Shown here: one piece after another, positions 1 to 7,793 of the stretch
Position numbering within the stretch: position 1 is the stretch's first letter
Layout: each line of letters starts with the position of its first letter
Assembly (NCBI GenBank): GCA_946415695.1
Contig: CAMKTM010000008.1
Span: 1-22,178, forward strand
From: an uncultured Prevotellaceae bacterium
GTDB lineage: Bacteria > Bacteroidota > Bacteroidia > Bacteroidales > Bacteroidaceae
Reading direction: 5' to 3'
DNA length: 22,178 bases
Notes under the pieces: model-generated
What the model was told of the DNA's origin: nothing
The model's database searches: none
What the model saw: only the letters and a program-made list of their open reading frames with translations
Program-made: the position numbers and the translations under genes

Positions 1-357
1 TGCAGTGCGTAGCCTAATTATGAATTGTAGATAATTCGTGATTCATAATGGTTTCATTCGCTTCGTTGCAGGGCGTAGCCTAATTATGAATTGGAGATAA
101 TTCGTGATTCATAATGGTTTCTTTCGCTTCGTTGCAGTGCGTAGCCTAATTATGAATTGGAGATAATTCGTGATTCATAATGGTTCCTTTCGCTTTGTTG
201 CAGTGCGTAGCCTAATTATGAATTGTAGATAATTCGTGATTCATAATGGTTTCTTTCGCTTCGTTGCAGGGCGTAGCCTAATTATGAATTGGAGATGATT
301 CGTGATTCATAATGGTTCCTTTCGCTTCGTTGCAGGGCGTAGCCTAATTATGAATTG
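1..357. repeat. 66-bp tandem repeat array (five full units plus a partial sixth)
   Basis: Units start at 1, 67, 133, 199, 265 and 331; the sixth breaks off after about 27 bases into an ATTATGA-type repeat. Units differ at only a few positions, such as TGCAGT/TGCAGG and TTGTAG/TTGGAG. Each contains the inverted pair ATTATGAAT and ATTCATAAT about 14 bases apart, so each can form a hairpin. All three forward frames hit stops within one unit, so it is not coding. The array may extend beyond the left edge. It lies just downstream of the SufE gene, whose stop codon falls in the adjoining repeat. Confidence 0.95.
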
Positions 358-361
358 AGAA

Positions 362-802
362 TTATGAATTATGAATTGACTTAAATGCCAGGGCGTACAT
401 CTTCATTTGCTTGAGCATGGCTCCGAGGCCGTTGCTGCGGGTAGGGGAGAGGTGTTCGCGCAGGCCTATCTGGTCGATGAAGTAGAGGTCGGCATCGAGT
501 ATCTCCTGCGGCGTGTGTCCGGAGAGGACACGGACGAGCAACGCCACGATGCCCTTCACGATGAGCGCGTCGCTTTCGGCGCTAAAATGCACCATTCCAT
601 CGATGAAATCGGCCTGTAGCCAGACGCGGCTCTGGCAACCGTCGATGAGGTTCTGCTCCGTCTTGTACTTCTCTTCCAGAGGAGGCTGCTCGCTGCCCAT
701 GTCGATGAGCAACTGGTAACGGTCCATCCAGTCGTCGAAGTCGCTGAATTCAGCGATGATTTCGTCTTGTATCTCGTTGATGGTCATCTTGTCATTTACC
801 AT
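362..802 (-). CDS. sufE: SufE family cysteine desulfuration protein
   Basis: The 146-aa product matches SufE, which accepts persulfide sulfur from a cysteine desulfurase (SufS) and passes it to the SufBCD scaffold for Fe-S cluster assembly in the cytoplasm. The key motif is LIDGCQSRVWL, with the sulfur-accepting cysteine at residue 56, and the length is typical. The first ATG lies in a TAAATGGTAAATGA repeat, and a second in-frame ATG five codons in (787) could be the true start. The last residues (SIHNS) and the stop codon are encoded by the ATTATGA-type repeat at about 358-380, so the natural C terminus may have been altered by the repeat. No other suf gene is in the window. It is the last gene of a run of four on this strand. 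Confidence 0.9.
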   Translation of the reverse strand: MVNDKMTINEIQDEIIAEFSDFDDWMDRYQLLIDMGSEQPPLEEKYKTEQNLIDGCQSRVWLQADFIDGMVHFSAESDALIVKGIVALLVRVLSGHTPQEILDADLYFIDQIGLREHLSPTRSNGLGAMLKQMKMYALAFKSIHNS

Positions 803-864
803 TTAATCCCGTATGTTGCGTTGTCAACGCAACCACATTTACCATTTAATCATTTACCATTTAA
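799..864 (+). repeat. Dispersed repeat with TAAATGG periodicity and a GTTGCGTTG palindrome
   Basis: This segment joins ATTTACCATTTAATC-type short repeats to a 9-bp inverted repeat, GTTGCGTTG (815-823) and CAACGCAAC (825-833), with one central base. A similar segment occurs in reverse orientation at 15291-15354, in the same order and spacing. It separates the SufE gene from the cyclase gene and overlaps the SufE start codon. Confidence 0.8.
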
Positions 865-866
865 TA

Positions 867-902
867 GTTTTTCCCTTTGGGGGAGTTTGGGAGGGGCTTG
901 CC
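867..902. repeat. Short dispersed repeat, CCCTTTGGGGGAG type
   Basis: A pyrimidine/purine-biased stretch whose reverse complement begins GGCAAGCCCCTCCCAAACTC. A related sequence occurs inside the radical SAM gene at about 11399-11432. It lies in the SufE-cyclase intergenic region. Confidence 0.55.
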
Positions 903-916
903 GTTTAATCATTCAT

Positions 917-1918
917 TCATTTACCTTGTTCGTTGTAAATGAGTTGGGTGAGTGTCTGTCCTACGGCTTCGAGGACGTTGGGGTCGATGTTCTCCGGCGT
1001 GTCCTTCAGGGTGTGCCATGTCGGGCCAAAGCTGCTGGGGCCTTCGCGGTGGTAGGGTATGATGTCGATGCAAGGCACGCCCGCTATTTCGTTCACGTTG
1101 ATGTGGTCGTCGGTGACGTAGCCGCCGTCGGTAAGCGGGAAGAACTGGCGATAGCCGAGCTGTCCTGCGAGCTGCCATACGATGTTGACGATGGGCCGAG
1201 CCACCTGCAAGCTGATCCCTTCGCGGGAAAAGGTGGCGCCGCGGCCGCCCACCATGTCGAGCAGGATGCCGTAGCGTGCCTTGTAGCCATTGGCACTGGC
1301 ACGCTGAGCCCAGAACTTCGAGCCGAGACACCAGGTTTCGGACGCATCGGAACGGTCTTCTGCCCATTGCGGCGTGCCCAAGTCCTCGGCGTCAAAGCAA
1401 ATCATGTCGATGCCCACCTCGACAGGACTTTCTTGCAGAAGCCGACATATCTCAAGCATGACGGCCACGCCGCTCGCGCCGTCGTTGGCAGCAAGGATGG
1501 GCGTGTGGTGGTTCGCCTTGTCGGGGTCGTTGTCTGCCCAGGGGCGACAGTCCCAATGTGCACATAAAAGGATGCGGTCGGTGTTGGCGGGATTGACGCG
1601 GGCAATGATGTTGCGGGCAGGAATTTGCGTGCCGTCCCAAATGGTGACGACGCCCGTCTGCTCTTCCACATCGGCACCAAACGCCTTGAAGCGCTCAACG
1701 ATGAAACTGGCACAACGTCGTGCGGCATCGCTTCCCGTCACGCGCGGCCCGAACTGGCATTGCTCGTTGATGTAGAGCAAAGCGCTGTCGGCACAGAAGC
1801 GCGGACAAGGCGACAAGGCGATGGTGTCTGCTTGGGGATGCTTGCCCTTTTGCGTCTGCCCGTTGCAGGAGGCGAGCAGGAGGATGATGGCAGGAAGCCA
1901 GAAGAGAATATGTTTCAT
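917..1918 (-). CDS. M28-family lipoprotein, probable type II glutaminyl-peptide cyclotransferase
   Basis: The 333-aa product starts with a lipoprotein signal (LLLASC, lipidated Cys18), so it should sit in a membrane facing the periplasm. The rest is an M28 zinc-peptidase fold of the animal-type glutaminyl cyclase group: CAHWDCRPWADND (119-131), AANDGASG with Asp146, CFDAEDLG with Glu178 and WHTLKDTPENID with His302. The last three are the expected single-zinc ligands. Enzymes of this type in Porphyromonas and Prevotella convert N-terminal glutamine of exported proteins to pyroglutamate, which fits the periplasmic location. An M28 aminopeptidase is the alternative; the WHTLKDTPENID ending favours the cyclase. 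The stop codon lies in a GGTAAATGA repeat. The gene starts 48 bp after the dipeptidase-fusion stop codon. Confidence 0.82.
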   Translation of the reverse strand: MKHILFWLPAIILLLASCNGQTQKGKHPQADTIALSPCPRFCADSALLYINEQCQFGPRVTGSDAARRCASFIVERFKAFGADVEEQTGVVTIWDGTQIPARNIIARVNPANTDRILLCAHWDCRPWADNDPDKANHHTPILAANDGASGVAVMLEICRLLQESPVEVGIDMICFDAEDLGTPQWAEDRSDASETWCLGSKFWAQRASANGYKARYGILLDMVGGRGATFSREGISLQVARPIVNIVWQLAGQLGYRQFFPLTDGGYVTDDHINVNEIAGVPCIDIIPYHREGPSSFGPTWHTLKDTPENIDPNVLEAVGQTLTQLIYNEQGK

Positions 1919-1932
1919 TTTTTTCTTTCCTT

Positions 1933-1973
1933 CGTTATCACGTTATATCGTTATTACGTTATGTCGTTATAAC
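1933..1973. repeat. 8-bp tandem repeat, CGTTATNN x5
   Basis: Five consecutive octamers with core CGTTAT (CGTTATCA, CGTTATAT, CGTTATTA, CGTTATGT, CGTTATAA) followed by CGG. The array lies between the fused dipeptidase and the cyclase lipoprotein and contains the dipeptidase stop codon. A degenerate relative is at 10019-10060. Confidence 0.9.
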
Positions 1974-3763
1974 GGAATTTTTGCTGTGGCCATTGCCCTC
2001 AGGAAGTTGCCGCCCATGATGAGGCGGATGTCTTCCTCCGAGAACTGCCGGCGCAGGAGATGTCGCGTGAAGTTGATTATCTCGGAAGCGTCGGCCAGGC
2101 CTGGTACGCCGCCGTCGCCGTCGAAGTCCGTGCCGAGGCCGACATGTTCCACGCCCATTATCTTTGCCGCATGGCAGAGGTGTTCTATGGCATCGATGAT
2201 GGTGGCTTGTCCATCTTTGCGAAGGAATCCGTTATAGACTGTTGTCTGTGCCACGCCGTCTGCTTTTGCCAAAGCCCGCATCTGGTCGTCGGTCAGGTTG
2301 CGCGGATGGTCGCAAAGTGCGCGGGCCGAGCTGTGGCTGCACACGATGGGCACTTTGCTCAGCTCCAAGGCATCGTAGAAACTCTTTTCTGAGGCATGGC
2401 TCATATCGACGAGGATGCCCAGGCGGTTCATCTCCTGCACGACCTGGCGCCCGAAGTTGCTCAGGCCTCCATGTTCTGCGTTGCCGCGAGCCGAGTCGCA
2501 GATGTCGTTGTCGCCATTGTGGCAGAGCGTCATATAGACGATGCCGCGATGTTTGAAGTGCTCGAGCAGGCTGAGGTCCTTGCCGATGGCATAGCCGTTC
2601 TCGATGCCGCGCAGGATGGCCTTCTTGCCTTGCGCCTTGAGGTGCAGGATGTCTTCCTTCGTCTGGGCGAAGCCCACGCGGTCGTTGTTTGCCTGCACCA
2701 TCACTTCCATCTGCGTGAGCAGCCGGTCGGCCTTTTCCGTGGCGGCTTTGAAGGCTTCCGGCGTCCGTTCGCCTTGCGGCAGGTAGGCCACCATGATGGA
2801 GGCGTCGAGCCGTCCCTCCGTCATCTTTGGCAGGTTGACGAGCACTTTGTCCGAGCGTGTGCCGAACATGGTGATGTTCTCCTTGCTGTCGTCCGAGAAG
2901 AACATCGGCGTGTCGCAATGGCTGTCTAATATAATAGATGTGTCGTGGATGTGTTTGGCTTGTGCGAAGGTGCGTGCTTCGGTGTTGAGCCATCGGAAGA
3001 CGGCCATCATGCTTTCATCGCCATTCAGGATGAAGCATTCGGGATGCCACTGTACGCCGAGCAATGCCTTGTGCTCTGTGCTCTCCACCGCTTCGATGAT
3101 GCCGTCGGGACTTTTTGCCGAGACTTTCAGGTGCGGCCCGGGCTCGCTTACTGCCTGATGGTGGAATGAGTTGACGGGGAGCACTTGTTTGCCTCCGAAG
3201 ATGCTTTGCAGCAGGCTTCCCTCCTCGAAGCAGACGGTGTGGGACGCGAAGTGCCGGGGCATGTCCTGCGAGTGCTTGATGAGGGGGCAGGGTGCAGGGT
3301 GCAGGGGGCAAGAGGAAACTTCTTGCCCTTCTGTGTCAGGGCTTTTCTCTTGCTCCTTGCTTCTTGCTCCTTGCCCCTCAAACTGTGTGTAGATGTCCTG
3401 AAAGACTTTGCCGCCGAGTGCCGCCGCCATCACTTGTATGCCTCGGCAGATGCCGAGCATGGGTATTTGCCTGTGGAAGGCTTCGCGAGCGAGGAAGAGT
3501 TCCTGTTCGTCGCGTTGTGGGCAGACGCTGTGCAGCTGCGGCAATGGTTCTTCGCCGAGGAGCAGCGGATTGATGTCGCCACCGCCCGAGAAGACGATGC
3601 CGTCGAGCTTGTCGAGCAGTGCGGTGAGCGCCTCTTTGTCTTTGTGAGGCGGGATGACTACGGGCGTGCCGCCGGCTTTGAGCACAGAGAGGTAATAGCC
3701 TTCGGCCAGCTCGCAGCCTTTGTCGCCGTAGTTGCCGGTGATACCAATAATAGGATTTACCAT
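1967..3763 (-). CDS. Fusion of class I glutamine amidotransferase-like hydrolase (C26) and membrane-dipeptidase-like M19 peptidase
   Basis: Two enzymes are joined in 598 aa. Residues 1-262 are a peptidase C26 / gamma-glutamyl-GABA hydrolase-type domain: SGGGDINP, nucleophile Cys106 in MLGICRGIQ, and His240/Glu242 in GVQWHPE. Residues 270-598 are an M19 zinc dipeptidase: DSHCDT (His282, Asp284), ENGYAIG, VDMSHAS, VCSHSSAR and GLGTDFDG, the expected metal ligands. Together they could cleave gamma-glutamyl compounds and the released dipeptides; substrates are unknown. Residues 130-162 (RSKEQEKSPDT and SCPLHPAPCPL) are encoded by an inserted 7-bp-period hairpin repeat at 3280-3378, between the nucleophile and catalytic His segments. 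No signal peptide is seen. The start codon lies in a TAAATGGTAAAT repeat and the stop in the CGTTAT repeat. Confidence 0.88.
   Translation of the reverse strand: MVNPIIGITGNYGDKGCELAEGYYLSVLKAGGTPVVIPPHKDKEALTALLDKLDGIVFSGGGDINPLLLGEEPLPQLHSVCPQRDEQELFLAREAFHRQIPMLGICRGIQVMAAALGGKVFQDIYTQFEGQGARSKEQEKSPDTEGQEVSSCPLHPAPCPLIKHSQDMPRHFASHTVCFEEGSLLQSIFGGKQVLPVNSFHHQAVSEPGPHLKVSAKSPDGIIEAVESTEHKALLGVQWHPECFILNGDESMMAVFRWLNTEARTFAQAKHIHDTSIILDSHCDTPMFFSDDSKENITMFGTRSDKVLVNLPKMTEGRLDASIMVAYLPQGERTPEAFKAATEKADRLLTQMEVMVQANNDRVGFAQTKEDILHLKAQGKKAILRGIENGYAIGKDLSLLEHFKHRGIVYMTLCHNGDNDICDSARGNAEHGGLSNFGRQVVQEMNRLGILVDMSHASEKSFYDALELSKVPIVCSHSSARALCDHPRNLTDDQMRALAKADGVAQTTVYNGFLRKDGQATIIDAIEHLCHAAKIMGVEHVGLGTDFDGDGGVPGLADASEIINFTRHLLRRQFSEEDIRLIMGGNFLRAMATAKIPL
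3280..3378. repeat. Hairpin-forming 7-bp-period repeat inserted in a coding region
   Basis: The left arm (about 3284-3316) is built of heptamers like GGGGCAG and GGTGCAG. The right arm (about 3347-3379) reads as the complement of GGAGCAA and GAAGCAA units. The arms, each about 33 bases, are imperfect inverted repeats. The total of about 99 bp keeps the reading frame. The family also occurs at 3791-3822, 16351-16382 and 16648-16730. Confidence 0.85.
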
Positions 3764-3790
3764 TTAATCATTTCTTGAAGTTTTTATTTA

Positions 3791-3822
3791 GGGGCAAGGG
3801 GCAGGGGGCAAGGGGCAGGAGG
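3791..3822. repeat. Heptamer tandem repeat GGGGCAA/GGGGCAG
   Basis: Four heptamers in a row (GGGGCAA, GGGGCAG, GGGGCAA, GGGGCAG) followed by GAGG, in the 84-bp gap between the Lrp-type regulator and the fused dipeptidase. It is the same family as the insertion in that dipeptidase gene. Confidence 0.92.
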
Positions 3823-3847
3823 ATAGCTGCGGGCGTTGGCGTTTGAT

Positions 3848-4345
3848 TTATGCCTCATCGAGGGAGATGGCTTTCGGTTCGCTGTGTCCGCCGGCGATGG
3901 GCACTTCTTTCTTGATGCTTTGCCTGAGCGAGATGAGCGTTTCGGTGGAAACCACGCCGTCAATCTCCTGCAGGCGGTCGTTGAGCAATGTCATAAGATG
4001 TGCATTGTCGCGGGCATAGAGCTTGATGAGCATGGTGTAGGGGCCTGTCGTGAAGTGGCATTCCACTATCTCCGGAATCTTCTCGAACTCTGCTACGACG
4101 CTTTTGTACATCGAACCTTTCTCGAGCGTGATGCCAACGTAGGTGCAGGTGTTGTAGCCGAGGCACGACGGCTCGACATGGAAGCCGGAACCGATGATGA
4201 CGCCGGCATCGATGAGGTGCTGCACGCGCTGGTGAACGGCTGCACGGCTCACGCCACATTCTGCTGCCACGTCCTTGAAAGGCAGACGCGCATTGCAGGA
4301 AATCATCTCGAGAATCTTTTTGTCTAATTCATCTACTTTTACCAT
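3848..4345 (-). CDS. Lrp/AsnC family transcriptional regulator
   Basis: The 165-aa product has the standard two-part layout: an N-terminal winged helix-turn-helix (about residues 5-55, with KDVAAECGVSRAAVHQRV as the DNA-reading region) and a C-terminal RAM-type ligand-sensing and oligomerisation domain (about 65-145). Such proteins respond to amino acids and often regulate amino-acid or peptide metabolism. The neighbouring fused gamma-glutamyl hydrolase/dipeptidase 84 bp downstream on the same strand is a plausible target or operon partner, which is inference. The tail after residue 145 (IAGGHSEPKAISLDEA) is slightly longer than usual. A TAnnTTTG promoter box lies about 35 bp upstream of the start. 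Confidence 0.93.
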   Translation of the reverse strand: MVKVDELDKKILEMISCNARLPFKDVAAECGVSRAAVHQRVQHLIDAGVIIGSGFHVEPSCLGYNTCTYVGITLEKGSMYKSVVAEFEKIPEIVECHFTTGPYTMLIKLYARDNAHLMTLLNDRLQEIDGVVSTETLISLRQSIKKEVPIAGGHSEPKAISLDEA

Positions 4346-4378
4346 GACATATTTAGTTTTTAGTTGTTAAATTGATAG

Positions 4379-4386
4379 CAAAGTTA
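4379..4386 (-). promoter_or_regulatory. Bacteroidetes -7 promoter box for the Lrp-type gene
   Basis: The minus strand reads TAACTTTG, matching TAnnTTTG, 33 bases upstream of the ATG. A TTG lies 19 bases further upstream, close to the expected -33 position. Confidence 0.65.
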
Positions 4387-4462
4387 AGAATTATTTTTCA
4401 AAGTGCAATGAATAAAGCGAAGAAAAAGCACAAAGAAGCGCCTTTTTGCTTTCATTTGTCAG

Positions 4463-4514
4463 TAAAAAGAAAGCAGGGAGCACCAATCTTTCCGTTGATG
4501 CTCCCCGCTTTTGC
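4463..4514 (-). terminator. Rho-independent terminator of the BspA-like gene
   Basis: On the minus strand AGCGGGGAGCA pairs with TGCTCCCTGCT around a loop of about 16 bases, followed by TTCTTTTT. It lies just after the stop codon of the leucine-rich repeat gene. Confidence 0.8.
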
Positions 4515-4529
4515 TTAATGTAACAGGAA

Positions 4530-7500
4530 CTACCTGATGGCAACCTTTATCGCTTTCTCGCCAATTTTGACGATGGCTACGGAACCAGAATGGAGAGAGG
4601 TACTTATCGTGGCGCCGCCGCCAACAGCGATGGCTGAGCCTTCCTTCTTGCCGTCGATGCTGAAGATGTCAATCTGTGTGCCTTCATCTATGCCCTGTAT
4701 GGAGATGATGCCGCCTTGTGTCTGAACGAGCACGGGCAAAGCCTTCACTTCGGCTACGGCGTCCTCGTCGATGAGGCCTTCCGAGCTTGGCTCTGCATCT
4801 ATCCAGCAGAGTGTTGCATAGGCGATGTCGCTGTCGTCGTAACCGTCTCTGGTTGCATAGACGCTGATGTTGTAGGTGACGGTGAGGGTTACTTCGTTGC
4901 CTGTGCCGCTCGTGATGTCATCGTCCTTGATGCTGTACGAGAACTTCACGTCCTCTGTCTCGCAGTTGAACGTCAGCCTTCCGCCTGCATAGCTGATGGT
5001 GGGTGTGGCGCATTTCTTCACTTCGGGAATCGTGCCGTCGAGCGTCATAATGGTGCCGAAGCGGCTCCAGGGCTCGCTCTTCCTGTAGTCGTTGTAGGTT
5101 TCGGCGGGCACATACAACGTTGCATTTTCGAGGGGGACACCGTTGAAAGCAGTTAGGGATGCGTCAGGTACGTCATCTGCAAGGCACCAGACGTCTGTCA
5201 AACTCGTGCAACCCGAAAAAGCATTTGTGCCGACTTGGGTTATGCTTGACGGGATGACGATGGACTTCAGGTTGACACAACCAGAGAACTCCGATTGGCC
5301 TATTTGTGTCACGTTGGTAAAGTACAGCAACTCTTTGAACGAAGTGATTTTGGTGTTATCCTTGAATGCACGGCCCAAGTCTGTTACAGCAGCCACTTCA
5401 TCAAAAGTCAGCATACCGTCGCCGTCGCCGTCAAAGTGTGCTGCACAAACGGCTCTCACCTCTGCATCGGCAAAGAAGATGAACGGGGAGTCGCCTTCCT
5501 CTACGACACCGCCACCGAACACTTCCTCCGTCCAACCTGTTCTGAGATAGGCATCGCGTGTTCCTTTCGGCACAATCAGCACACAACCTTCGGGAATATC
5601 TCTAAAGGCATCTAGGCCAAAGGCAAAGGGACTTTGTATCCTTGACACCACATAACCCAGATTGCTGCATTGGAAGAAAGCCATTTGACCGATATACGTT
5701 ACGCCTTTGGGAATTATCGCGAGGGTCAGGTTCTTGCAATAGCCGAAAGCATAGTCACCGAGTGTGGTCACGTTATCGGGGATTGTGATGGCCGTCAGAC
5801 CGTTGCAATAGGCATACGCATAACTGCCGATGCTCGTTACGCTGCTTGGGAGGCGCAAAGTGGTCAGTTTGCTTCCTTCGAAGGCACCATAGCCGATGCT
5901 GGTTATGCCGTTCGGGACAACTGTGTTCACGCAGCCGGCAACAAGTATGTTGCTACTGGTTTCGATGATGGCGTTGCAGTTGTCTCGCGAATCATAGTTT
6001 GTATTGCCTGCTGCCACCTCAATAGATGTCAAGGCTGAGCAACCAGAGAAGGCAGATTCGCCAATGGAGGTTACGCTCTCTGGTATGGTGACGGAAGTTA
6101 GAGTCCTGCACTGTAAGAAAGCACTCTCGCCGATAGAGACCACACCGTTTTCAATGGTCAGGGAGGCCATCATGGCGTTAGAAGCGAATGCCAGGTCCCC
6201 GATTGTGGTCACGCTGCTTGGAATCGTCAGAGAGTTTATGTCGCAATTGTCGAAAGCTCGGTACCCGATTGTGGTCACGCTGCCCGGAATGGTCAGAGAT
6301 TTCAAATTGTTCATATAGAAGGCATAATCGCCGATGGCAGTCACACCCCAAGGGATGGTCACAGATTCCAAAGAAGAGTTTTCGATGAAGGCATAGTCAT
6401 TGATTTTGGTTATGCCGAAGGGAATAACTATCTCCTTGACTTCCACTAATCCGTCTTCTGTTACCTCCTCTTCATCGTATTCTCCATCGTATTCTTCTGC
6501 GAATGTATAAATATAGTGTCCGCCGCACAAAGGATTCGCATAATCATTGGCAAAAGTAATGTTGCACCATGCGGCGATGTCCGGAATAATGACTCTTTCA
6601 AGGTTTACGCATTCTTCGAAGGCATCTCCGCCAATGATGTTCACACTGCTTGGGATGGCGATGGATGTCAGCTCCTCGCATCCTCGGAAAGCTTGGATTG
6701 GAATACCGGTCAGGCTCGTGAAGTACTGCAACTCGTCGAAGGACGTGATTTCGATGTTTTCCTTGAAAACTGTGCCCAAGTCCGTTACTTCGGCAGCCTC
6801 GTCCATGCTCAGCTCGCCGTCGCCGTCAGTGTCCCATTTTGCCACGCAAATGCTCTTCACTGCATCGTCGGCAAATGCGATGTTGGGGGATGGGCTGTCG
6901 TCTTCCACTACTCCACCCTTGAAGATATCCGCAGACCAACCGTTTTCAATGTATGCGTCGCGCTTGCCTCTTGGCACAGTCAGCACACAGGTGGAAGGAA
7001 GATTGTAGAAGGCATCCTCTCCAAAGGCAAAGGGTTTGCGAACCTTCGACACGACGGAAGTCAGTTTTCCACATTCCATGAAGGCATAGTTGCCGATGCT
7101 GGCCACGCCCTTGGGGATGGTGATGGAGGTGAGGCTGGAACACATCATAAAGACACCCGGGCCGATTGCGGTCAGGTTTTCGGGAAGTGTGACGGACTTC
7201 AAGCCCTGGCAGACGTAGAAGGCATAGTCGCCGATGCTGGTCACGCTCTTCGGGATGTCGATGGATGTCAGCTTGCCGCAATTATAGAAAGCCTGTTTGC
7301 CGATGCTGGTCACGTTGCCGGGAATGCCCACGGATGTCAGGTCTCCGCAGGAATAGAAGGCCTGTCGGCCGATGGCGACCACGATGTAGGACTTTCCGCC
7401 GTAAGTGAATGTGGCGGGAATCTCCACTTCGCCGCTGTACTTTGTGTCGCCGGAAGTCACTGTTGCTGTGTTTCCGGTCAGGTCGTAGTAGATGCCGTCA

Positions 7501-7571
7501 ACCTTGGCATCGTAGGCGCTTGCCACCACTGGCAGCAGAACCAAAAGGACTAAGGTAATAAGTTGTTTCAT
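4530..7571 (-). CDS. BspA-like leucine-rich repeat surface protein with EF-hand loops and a T9SS-like tail
   Basis: From the chosen start, MKQLITLVLLVLLPVVASA is a clear signal peptide and the promoter box lies just upstream. A reading frame open to 7778 only adds repeat-encoded residues. The 1013-aa product has many BspA-type repeats (LRR_5; cores like LTSVTIPESVTSIGESAF) at about 60-180, 290-330 and 380-650. Two canonical EF-hand calcium loops, DTDGDGELSMDE (247-258) and DGDGDGMLTFDE (714-725), each follow a CVLTVPRG/CVLIVPKG segment. These modules are duplicated 467 residues apart. Next comes a chitobiase-C-like beta-sandwich (about 855-925), and a C-terminal tail ending VAIVKIGEKAIKVAIR resembles a type IX secretion sorting domain. 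BspA proteins mediate binding to host matrix or other cells; the ligand here is unknown. Confidence 0.9.
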   Translation of the reverse strand: MKQLITLVLLVLLPVVASAYDAKVDGIYYDLTGNTATVTSGDTKYSGEVEIPATFTYGGKSYIVVAIGRQAFYSCGDLTSVGIPGNVTSIGKQAFYNCGKLTSIDIPKSVTSIGDYAFYVCQGLKSVTLPENLTAIGPGVFMMCSSLTSITIPKGVASIGNYAFMECGKLTSVVSKVRKPFAFGEDAFYNLPSTCVLTVPRGKRDAYIENGWSADIFKGGVVEDDSPSPNIAFADDAVKSICVAKWDTDGDGELSMDEAAEVTDLGTVFKENIEITSFDELQYFTSLTGIPIQAFRGCEELTSIAIPSSVNIIGGDAFEECVNLERVIIPDIAAWCNITFANDYANPLCGGHYIYTFAEEYDGEYDEEEVTEDGLVEVKEIVIPFGITKINDYAFIENSSLESVTIPWGVTAIGDYAFYMNNLKSLTIPGSVTTIGYRAFDNCDINSLTIPSSVTTIGDLAFASNAMMASLTIENGVVSIGESAFLQCRTLTSVTIPESVTSIGESAFSGCSALTSIEVAAGNTNYDSRDNCNAIIETSSNILVAGCVNTVVPNGITSIGYGAFEGSKLTTLRLPSSVTSIGSYAYAYCNGLTAITIPDNVTTLGDYAFGYCKNLTLAIIPKGVTYIGQMAFFQCSNLGYVVSRIQSPFAFGLDAFRDIPEGCVLIVPKGTRDAYLRTGWTEEVFGGGVVEEGDSPFIFFADAEVRAVCAAHFDGDGDGMLTFDEVAAVTDLGRAFKDNTKITSFKELLYFTNVTQIGQSEFSGCVNLKSIVIPSSITQVGTNAFSGCTSLTDVWCLADDVPDASLTAFNGVPLENATLYVPAETYNDYRKSEPWSRFGTIMTLDGTIPEVKKCATPTISYAGGRLTFNCETEDVKFSYSIKDDDITSGTGNEVTLTVTYNISVYATRDGYDDSDIAYATLCWIDAEPSSEGLIDEDAVAEVKALPVLVQTQGGIISIQGIDEGTQIDIFSIDGKKEGSAIAVGGGATISTSLHSGSVAIVKIGEKAIKVAIR

Positions 7572-7601
7572 ATTATTAAATATTAATAATGTTTGATGCT
7601 G

Positions 7602-7609
7602 CAAAGATA
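7602..7609 (-). promoter_or_regulatory. -7 promoter box for the BspA-like gene
   Basis: The minus strand reads TATCTTTG, 30 bases upstream of the ATG at 7571. Transcription from here could not include an upstream start at 7778, which supports the shorter protein. Confidence 0.7.
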
Positions 7610-7712
7610 ATACTTTTTTTTTGTACATCCCATAGAAAAAGACCTTTTTTTTCATTGGTGTCCGCAAAAAGTTTTTTATCAGTCTTTTCGCTTTCATCCC
7701 ACGGCAAGTTGT

Positions 7713-7778
7713 TTGCTTGTACATGTAAAAGCAATTGCTTATACATGTACGTGCAATTGCTTTTACATGTACAAGCAA
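7713..7778. repeat. 66-bp palindromic element (copy 1) upstream of the BspA-like gene
   Basis: Two perfect 26-bp inverted arms (7713-7738 and 7753-7778) flank a 14-bp spacer. The arms are built from the small palindromes TACATGTA and GCAATTGC, which alternate with a 22-bp period across the element. An element with identical arms is at 14879-14944, and a diverged one at 21898-21963. It lies about 104 bp upstream of the -7 box of the BspA-like gene and just after the xerD stop codon. Confidence 0.93.
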
Positions 7779-7793
7779 AGAACCCCCTTCGGC

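Noticed and set aside
1..357. CRISPR array
   Set aside because: The repeats are directly adjacent 66-bp units with no variable spacers, and no cas gene is nearby.
767..1567. 266-codon plus-strand frame opposite the cyclase gene
   Set aside because: It is antisense to a gene with a lipobox and a complete zinc site, and it starts in repeat DNA.
6516..7553. 345-codon plus-strand frame opposite the BspA-like gene
   Set aside because: Its repeated sequence (such as DAGHALGDGDG) is the complement of the leucine-rich repeats.
7572..7778. N-terminal extension of the BspA-like protein
   Set aside because: The extra 69 residues are encoded by the palindromic element and by the promoter region, and the signal peptide begins at the ATG at 7571.
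7713..7778. Invertible promoter of the Bacteroides capsule type
   Set aside because: The arms flank only a 14-bp spacer with no promoter in it, so inversion would not switch transcription, even though a recombinase gene is adjacent.
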